Part shown: piece by piece, positions 57,437 to 64,000 of the stretch | Layout: each line of letters starts with the position of its first letter | How positions within the stretch are numbered: position 1 is the stretch's first letter | Assembly (NCBI GenBank): GCA_963921195.1 | Contig: OY992538.1 | Location: 58,828,852-58,892,851 of the forward strand | Origin: Pegoplata infirma | Lineage: Eukaryota > Arthropoda > Insecta > Diptera > Anthomyiidae | Reading direction: 5' to 3' | Length of the DNA stretch: 64,000 bases | Program-made: the position numbers and the translations under genes | The notes under the pieces: generated by a model | What the model was told of the DNA's origin: nothing | Databases searched by the model: none | What the model saw: the letters and a program-made list of their open reading frames with translations, nothing else

Positions 57437-58091
57437 GAAAGTTATAGACGGTCAAGACCGACCATATGATACCCTACACCAGTGTTTTCCGGAAAATGGG
57501 TCCCAAGTCCAAACAGGGACCAATGGGATCTGTCTTTTGTTATATTTTTATTTACTGTAGAAAATACACGGAGATCAAATTTTAGTGGAATTGGTTTATT
57601 TTTTTATTTTTAACTGAATATCGCTCGAAATTTTCATATGGGAGACTAAGTCCACAAATGGTCCAATTATATTCAGATTTTATTAGGTTACCAAAGTAGA
57701 TGTTTAAAACCTACAAATAAAATTTTAATCGAATATTTTGCATTTTCATGAATTTTAAGGGAATTATGTAAATATCGGGAGGGTGGTTTGTATGGGGACT
57801 ACAAGAAGGACTAATCCGATTCCTTCAAAATTTGGAATAGTGATTTGTGCATACAAAAAAGTTATCTGCTAAATTTCAGAACAATATCTATTAAAACACG
57901 GTTATTGGAGTCATTTAAGCCAAATTCAAAGTAAGCGTTTGTGTGGGGGATAGGTCTTAAAATGGACCGATGTTTTTCCAATTTCAATAGGCTTCGTCCT
58001 TGGGCCAAAAGATGCTTAAGTTTCAAATTTCAAGTCAATTGATTGAAAATTGCGACCAGTATCGTGCTTAAACCGATAGATGGACAGACGG
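57437..58091. repeat. Dispersed fly repeat, reverse copy
   Basis: GACGGTCAAGACCGACCATA through ATGGACAGACGGAC, the reverse of about 51340-51935. It shares the GGAAAATGGGTCCCAAGT and CTTGGGCCAAAAGATGCTTA text. No intact frame. Confidence 0.7.
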
Positions 58092-58525
58092 ACCTAGTAA
58101 TTTTACAAGCTTTTTACAAATAATTTTGTAATTTTACAAGGTTTTTTACCAATAAAATTGTTAATTTAAAAATTTTTTGACACGATAAAATTTACAAGGA
58201 GGTTTCGTAATTTTACTAGATTTTTTTAAAACCTCCTATTTTACGAGAACTCCTAGTAATTTTACAAGCTTTTTACCAATAATTTTACAATCTTTTTACT
58301 AATAAAATTGCAAATTTACAATTTCTTTGCGCAATTAAAATTACAAGGAATTCTCGTGAATTTACAAGATTTTTTTTGTAAAATTATCTTGGAAATTTGT
58401 AAAATTTCAAAATAATGTAAAATTACAAAAAAAAAAAATGTAAATTTTGATCCAAATTTGTTTGTTAAAAAACAAGGGAAACTGTCAAATATTTGTAAAA
58501 TGGGATTACGAGACTTTTCCTAGTA

Positions 58526-59139
58526 GGTTAGGTTAGGGTGGCGGTGTACGATTTACACCTCGCATAGACATTTTGGTCCATAGCGATACCACAAAACTTT
58601 TTTTTTTCTTTTTCGCTAGCGACGCAAGTTAAACACGTTCAGAGTCATTGCGAATCTCTTTAATATTCTAAGATCCATTCGCGTTATATCCTCTAAAGTA
58701 TTAAAGCTTATCTGACCAGTAATCGATCGGCGACTTCTTGCCACCGCTGGACAGTGACAAAGTATGTGTTCTATCGTTTCATCCACTCCTGGTGAGCCGC
58801 ATCTTTTACAACTGGCGTCCGGGATGAGTCTAATATTCTTAGCATGAATGCCGATGAGACAGTGACCAGTTATTATTCCCGTCAGAGCTCGACATTCCCT
58901 TCTCGTAAGTGATAAAAGGTATTCAGTTTTCCCTTGGTCATAAGTTGGCCATAAAGTTCTGCTGATTTTGCATGTTGTTAGTTGTCCCCACTTCCTGTTC
59001 GCTACTGCAACATTTATGGAATCCCATCTTTTTTTGAAGTGTTGGAACGATGGTAAAACTAGCACCGTGGTACCTACATAATCAGATCCAGGTTTCGCGA
59101 GTTCGTCTGCCCTTTCATTTCCCTGTATTCCGTTGCGTC
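58526..59139 (-). mobile_element. 5'-truncated non-LTR retrotransposon, 614 bp
   Basis: Flanked by a 12-bp target duplication, CTTTTCCTAGTA (58514-58525) and CTTTTTCTAGTA (59140-59151), one mismatch. The empty site is seen inverted near 52265-52290 (ACTTTTTTCTAGTAATTTG). On the minus strand it runs from inside the RNase H domain to a 3' end reading CACCCTAACCTAACC rather than poly(A). Confidence 0.9.
58616..59139 (-). pseudogene. Retrotransposon pol C-terminus: RNase H end plus zinc knuckle
   Basis: An open frame without internal stops. The retrotransposon part begins near GRNGIQGNERADELAK, which matches the final RNase H motif of Jockey/I/R1-type elements (normally H.GI.GNE.AD.LA). A C-terminal Cys-His knuckle follows: CKRCGSPGVDETIEHILCHC, then P. 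It ends LNVFNLRR and TAG at 58616. The host MITE sequence upstream adds an incidental in-frame start (59194), so the longer reading frame is a chimera. Reverse transcriptase and endonuclease are missing; it cannot move itself. The intact frame suggests a recent insertion. Confidence 0.9.
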
Positions 59140-60787
59140 CTTTTTCTAGTAATTTGACAAAGTTTTTTTTTGTGTGTAGTTGTTTTTTCTTCATAAAAAT
59201 TCTCGGGCGGAATCCAGCTCAGGAGGTCAAAATCATAGCTGTATTATTGATTTTTTTTATTTGGATTTTTTGGAAATAAATAAAATACTTTGATATTTTA
59301 GTTGGCTATCAAAAAATAAAATGTTTTGTTATTTTATTTATTTTGGTTTGAATAAAATAAAATTTTATTTTATTCAAATTCATAAAAATGAAATAATATT
59401 TCTTTCCAAAAAAATCAAATAATTTTTTCTGATTGCTTATTCAAACAAACAAAATAGATTTTTTCAAAATAATCAACAAAAATTTGTGATTTTTTTTGGT
59501 TATTCACAAAAATTCAAATGAATAACGTATTATTTAAACAAAAAAAAGAAATATTCTTGAAAATTTTGTGTTTGAAAAATAATTTTGTTTTTATTTATTT
59601 TGCATTTTATTATACAGTAAAACACACAATTATTCTTACAAACCACTATTGTTTTATTGTTAGCTTGTTATTAAAGGTTTTCTTTACTAAAACATTAGGC
59701 TTGTTTTTTTTTTCAGACCGGATTAAGATTGGGATTTACTTTATTTATTGTAAAAATGTGTCAAATCAAGTCCAGAATTTTTTTTTATATTTTTTTTTCT
59801 AAATCTACATACAATTAGTAAATACATATAAACAGGTAAGAAACTAAGCGGTGTCCATAATGTAAAATGGTATAAATAAATCGAATTTAATCATAGGATT
59901 TAACTAAATTTAGTTTTTATACTTCAAATTTTTACATTAGCTTAATTATGTTTTTATTTTATTATTGATAATAGGATGTAGATTCAGAAAAAAATTAAAA
60001 AAAAAATTGTTTGGCCAGATTTGAACCTTTTTAAAGTAAAATAAAGTTATTCCAATATTGATTTAATGCAAAAAACAAGGCTATTAATTAGAATATTTTT
60101 TTAATTTTTTCGCAAATTGATTTTTAATGTTCAAAAAATACTGTTAAAGCGTTTTGCTATTGAAAATACACTACTTGAATAAACTTTTCGATATTTTTTT
60201 AAAACAATAGACAGTCCTGAAAGGATGTATATTTACTAGGGTGATTAGACCGGTTTTTCGAAACCGGTTTAAACCGGTTTTATGTGGCTTGCAACTTCCG
60301 AATTTTTAAAATCTTAACTATTTGAAAACCGGTTAGACCGGTTGGTTTACTGTCGAACCACGGTTTTTATAAATCAACCTTTAAAAGCAGTTAAACTCGA
60401 TTTTTTTAGTGCAAAGGTGTTAAAAAAAATCCCAAATGAATGAATACCAAGTAAAAAAAATAATTTCGCCTTGGCTGAATCCATAAATTTGAGTGCAAAT
60501 CATTTCTGGATGTGGCAAATCTTTACATATAAAAAAAAATAAGCAAAAATTTTTAATGAACATTTTTGTCGACTATCAAAATTTCATTTTAAGTAATTTT
60601 TTAATGTTTGCTAGTTATTTTTTTTTTTTTTAATAAAAAATGTTTGCAGTAAAAAATATTCCATTGAAGTTTGAACATTTTTTAAATGCTTTTTATAAAA
60701 TTTCAATTGTATTTAAAAAATTTCGGTTTGTATTTCAAAATTTCCATTGGTTTTTTAAACTTTTCTTTTGTATTTCAAAAATTTCTA

Positions 60788-61490
60788 CACTCAAAAGAAA
60801 AACTCTGTCAAAAAATCTGTAAAACGACTTTCAATTTGAATTAGCAATCTTTTAGCAGATTGTTCTGCTGAGAAGGATATTTTTACTAAAATCTCTGTCA
60901 TTCAGTTTAAGAAAATAACAGACATTTTACTATGTTTATACTGATTTTGTTTGCTGAATTTCATAATTTTTTCAAGAAATTTTTTTATATATAAAAAAAA
61001 AACAGAACAGATTGTCAGCAGATTGCTCTGCTGAAATCAGCAGATTGCTCTGCTGAAATCAGCAGATTGTTCTGCTGAAATCAGCAGATTATTCTGCTGA
61101 AATCAGCTAAAATCAGCAGATTTTTCTGCTAAAATCAGCAGATATTTCTGCTAAAATCAGCAGATATTTCTGCTAAAATCAGATTTCTATGCTAAAATCA
61201 GATTTCTCTGCTGTCGAACAACACACATGTTTAATAGCTAAAACGCCAGATAAAAGTATAAGCTTCCGTGGCGTAGTGGTTAAGAAGTGTACTTTCAAAT
61301 CGGAAGGTGGCGAGTTCGATGCTCGCTGGCGGCGTATTTTTTTTTTTTTTCTTGTTATATTTATTCAGCTCTTATGACAGATATTTAGCAAACCGTGTCT
61401 GCTAAAATCAGCAGATTTCTCATATGGCTCAAAATGGGTGTATTTTCAGCAGATTTTTCTGCTGATTGGACAGAGAATTTATTTTGAGTG
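60788..61490. mobile_element. 703-bp CACTCAAAA-type MITE carrying a tRNA-like unit and AATCAGCAGAT repeats
   Basis: CACTCAAAAGAAAAACTCTG at the left and CAGAGAATTTATTTTGAGTG at the right; TA at 60786-60787 and 61491-61492. About ten tandem AATCAGCAGATT, CTCTGCTGA units (about 61010-61210) form a run of short palindromes. A tRNA-like sequence is at 61262-61334. Confidence 0.92.
61262..61334 (+). ncRNA. tRNA-like sequence with Pol III boxes and T-run terminator
   Basis: A box TGGCGTAGTGG at 61269 fits the consensus; B box GTTCGATGC at 61314-61322; spacing is canonical. T arm GCGAG/CTCGC perfect; an anticodon-like stem ACTTTC/GAAGGT is present. The acceptor stem does not pair. A run of at least 12 T begins at 61337, a strong Pol III terminator placed just where a tRNA gene would need it. 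Confidence 0.65.
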
Positions 61491-62040
61491 TATGGTATCA
61501 GAAATTTTCATTTGCATTACAATTTGTAGAAATGAAAACCTCTAAAATACAATTGGTAATTTTTGAAACGTAAATGAATTTCCGAAACATAAATGAAAAT
61601 TTTTGAAATACATATAAATAAAATTGAACATTTCTAAAACGTATTTAAAAATTTCTGAAATATAATTGCAAATTTCTTAAATACAAATTGTATTTTCTGA
61701 AGTAATATTGGAAATGGTGATATAAAGTACCAATTTTTTCGAAACACTGACAAATCTCTGCTTTATATTGGCCGTAATAAATATTTTTTGCCTTATTTTG
61801 CAAAAAACCGAAAAAAACGGGTTCATTCGGTTTTTTGTCAATTAAAAAAAACGCTAATTTTCGAACTATTCGAAAACCGGGTTTTAAAATTTCGTAAGGG
61901 TCTTTAGATTAAAGATATCGTCACCCAAAACTTTGTTTTTTTATATGTAAGTGAATTAAGAAAAAAATTTGTATATAATAATTATCAGATATCATTCCAT
62001 TTCGCAAGAACTTCTTCTGACATAGAAATATTTTATTTAA

Positions 62041-62300
62041 TTTTGCATTTGTTCAGATGTTGAAATATGATCCGATTTGGCCCATTTTCGTACATAACCA
62101 GCCTCAGACCATAAGACATATTTCTGACAAATTTCCGCAGTCTAGCTCTTTTAGTTGGGACTGCATCATGTCTTCCACAAACAAACGGACGGACATCTGT
62201 AGAATGTGTTACAATCTATCTCTAATCAATAACATATATTGTATAGTCTGTTAGATGGATATTTCGATTCATTACACACGGAATGACAAAGTGAGTATAG
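62041..62300. repeat. Fragment of GTCCGTTTG-type dispersed repeat
   Basis: AACAAACGGACGGACATCTG near 62178 and AATATCCATCTAACAG-like text (inverted) relate it to the repeats at 26200 and 47520. It lies inside the 59234-62830 element. Confidence 0.4.
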
Positions 62301-62838
62301 TCCTTTTAAACCAACCTCTAAAAATCGCCTTTTTTCAGATTTTTATACTTTTGTTAAAAAAATAAAAGTTTTTATATCTGCACTTGGAATTTCCTAAATT
62401 ACAACTTAACTTTTCTGAATTTCAATAGACTTTATTAAATTACAATTTATAAGAACCTGACATCAAAACAAAACTGTGTTGTAAGAATAATTTTGTGTTT
62501 CTCTGTACAAAATAAATGAAATAGATTTTTTTTCAAACACAAAATTTTCAAGAATATTTATTTTTTGTTGTTTGAATAATACGTTATTTATTTGAATTTT
62601 TGTGAATAACCAAAAAAAATCACAAATTTTTGTTGATTATTTTGAAAAATTATATTTTGTTTGTTTGAATAAAAAAAATCAGAAAAAATTATTCGATTTT
62701 TCGTTATTCAAATAAAATCAAAATAAATATTATTCATTTTCAAATATTTAAATAATCTGTTATTTGATTATTTTTGAAAAAATATTGTTATTTATTCATT
62801 TCGTTATTTCAATCATAGCATACAGCTATGGTCAAAAT

Positions 62839-63170
62839 ACATAAAGATTCGATTTAGAATTTTTTTCCTTATCTTTTGTATAAATTTCAAAGTAATCTGG
62901 AATGGTCACTTTGGGGACATTCCTTCTAAGATTACAAGAAAACTCAACGATAGATATTTTTTGGATGGCAGGTTCGAGTTTAGGGGGTCGAAATACATTT
63001 ATCACAATTGTGCTATCACTATTGCCACCTTTTTTTCTCAGTGTACAATAAAATTCTAAAAAATAACTTCTAGTTAATGCCGGTAACTGGAAATTATTCT
63101 CGTACAACCAAAAAAAAAAATAAGAATACGAACATGACTCTCAGCTAGACAGGAAACATGATTAAATGAC
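62839..63170. other. Unclassified stretch with an open frame on the minus strand
   Basis: Minus strand 63107-62832 is open for 91 codons but lacks an ATG start. It contains KISIVEFSCNLRRNVPKVT, and an earlier EFYCTLRKK resembles it. The stop lies in the hAT target site. It could be a lost exon or a transposon remnant; I do not recognise it. Confidence 0.25.
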
Positions 63171-63650
63171 ATTGCATGTTACCGTGTAACAAACACAAAC
63201 AAAACAAGGCTAAGAGCTATAATCATCAATAGCAAACAGCAGCAGCAGCAGCCAAAAGCCAGACAACCACAGGCAGACAGACAGACAACGACCAGACAAA
63301 TTTGTAAGTGAGACAAAATGCCAAAACAACAACCAGTCTATAAACAAAATGTGGTATGTGCACCACGCATGTAATGGGGTGCGCATGATCAGAGGGCTCG
63401 TCTAGGCAACATGCACCAGACAAATGTTGCTGCTGCTGCAATTCGTGATGTTGTTTAATGTTTATGATGACTATGTTGTCTGCTGTTGTTTGTTGTGGTT
63501 AACAACTCTTAACAGTTGCAAATTGTATCTCTCTGTCTGTCTTTCAATTTGTCCGTTTTATAGTCTGTATATTTGTTTTGACTGTCTGGTCTTTTTGTCT
63601 GAAGAATGTCTAAGTAGCCATGATTAACATATTTTTTTTTAATGTTTATT
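63171..63650. other. CAG-rich, repeat-poor island
   Basis: CAGCAGCAGCAGCAGCC at 63238, CAGACAGACAGACAACG at 63275, TGCTGCTGCTGC at 63427 and GTCTGTCTTTC at 63534. The composition is unlike the surrounding transposons and resembles fly 5'UTR or enhancer DNA. It lies upstream of the minus-strand TGF-beta-like exons, so a promoter or 5' exon is possible but unproven. Confidence 0.35.
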
Positions 63651-63794
63651 TGTGATCATTGTAAAGGTTGGTAGACATGAACACATTCACTTTGAAAAAT
63701 AATTTAACAAAAATAAAATTCATGATGCCCAAAGTTTAGAGATTTGTGTAATTTAAGGATGGAATTATATGAGTCATAATTTGAGAATTAGAGG

Positions 63795-64000
63795 CTAAGA
63801 CTTTTTCTATACGAAACATATCTCAGAATCATAGAATTTTTCTATACAAACATGTTCCTATCTGAGAATTTTTCTGTACGAAAAATGTCTCAAAATCTGT
63901 GAATTTTTCCATACGAAAAATGTCTCAAAATCTGAGACTTTTTCTATACGAAATATATCTCAGAATCTGAGAGTTTTTCTGTACGAAAAATTTCTCAGAA
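63795..64000. repeat. Decayed 35-bp satellite, forward orientation, cut by the window end
   Basis: Six diverged units containing AAAATGTCTCAAAATCTGAG and TTTTTCTATACGAAA halves. Confidence 0.85.

Larger units (their letters stand above)
58092..59177. mobile_element. CACTCAAAA-type MITE split by a retrotransposon tail
   Basis: TAGTAATTTTACAAGC text as in 52239-52771. The right end TTTTTTTTTGTGTG is followed by TA (59178-59179). The left terminus is missing, apparently cut at the neighbouring dispersed repeat. It contains the insertion 58526-59139. Confidence 0.7.
59234..62830. mobile_element. 3.6-kb hAT-like element, CATAGCTGTAT termini
   Basis: CATAGCTGTATTAT at the left and ATACAGCTATG at the right, with a perfect 8-bp duplication GTCAAAAT (59226-59233, 62831-62838). 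Inner arms pair over more than 200 bp (59380-59590 against 62490-62720; for example GGTTATTCACAAAAATTCAA). It contains AACCGGTTT-rich DNA at 60250-60360 and 61800-61880 and the nested MITE 60788-61490. No transposase frame seen. Confidence 0.82.

Noticed and set aside
58616..59194. 192-residue intact gene
   Set aside because: The first residues come from the host MITE; the retrotransposon part begins inside RNase H at the target-site border.
62832..63107. Minus-strand open frame of 91 codons
   Set aside because: No ATG start, no recognised domain, no convincing splice sites, and the stop lies in a transposon target site. Kept only as an unclassified stretch.
63226..63441. Minus-strand frame with a hydrophobic stretch resembling a signal peptide
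   Set aside because: The frame arises from CAG and CAGACAGA tracts, its hydrophobic part is C-terminal, and no donor joins it to exon a.

Overview
Type of sequence: this is a eukaryotic nuclear window, very AT-rich, with short spliced introns (62, 64 and 122 bp), AATAAA poly(A) signals and tRNA-like Pol III boxes. Almost all of it is non-coding and built from DNA transposons inserted inside one another. The short introns, the dispersed repeats carrying GTCCGTCTGTC-like tracts, the mix of hAT, mariner, piggyBac, Harbinger and Transib ends and the CAG-rich islands fit a higher fly (Diptera, probably calyptrate). Species is an inference. No bacterial, phage or CRISPR feature is present.

Genes: (1) Four minus-strand exons at 56671-56226, 56103-55867, 41361-41289 and 38095-37474 join with consistent phases (1, 1, 2) into about 455 codons resembling a TGF-beta family propeptide. 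The N-terminus (above 56671) and the cysteine-knot ligand domain (expected below 37474) are not in view. Its 14.5-kb intron is filled with nested transposons. Maverick is my best guess, not proven. (2) Two small paralogues of unknown function face each other tail to tail, 14690-15049 (+) and 19959-20369 (-). Each has a 62-64 bp intron just before its ATG, and a 2.4-kb 35-bp satellite array and a hAT nest lie between them. (3) A 5'-truncated non-LTR retrotransposon tail (RNase H end plus zinc knuckle) lies at 58526-59139 (-).

Layout: 1-3.7 kb weakly structured AT-rich DNA; 3.8-8.3 kb hAT-like and long-inverted-repeat elements plus a decayed 35-bp satellite; 8.6-13.8 kb a 29-bp minisatellite with higher-order structure, interrupted by a piggyBac-type and a TA-flanked insertion; 14.1-20.4 kb the paralogue pair; 20.7-25.5 kb pogo-like, hAT-like and foldback elements; 27.2-30.6 kb a three-level hAT nest with an almost perfect 298-bp tandem duplication; 32.3-35.4 kb a hAT element with two internal insertions and neighbouring hairpins; 37.5-56.7 kb the TGF-beta-like gene, whose large introns hold decayed satellites, a 1,056-bp palindrome, a Transib-like element and several nests; 57-62.8 kb foldbacks, the retrotransposon tail and a 3.6-kb hAT-like element.

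Method: many insertions are supported by terminal inverted repeats plus target-site duplications read directly (8 bp for hAT, TA for mariner/pogo, TTAA for piggyBac, TTA for Harbinger-type, 5 bp for Transib). Several are also supported by an uninterrupted copy of the target elsewhere in the window. The most unusual signal is the repeated presence of a tRNA-like Pol III promoter (A and B boxes at canonical 43-44 nt spacing) inside inverted-repeat DNA elements of different families.
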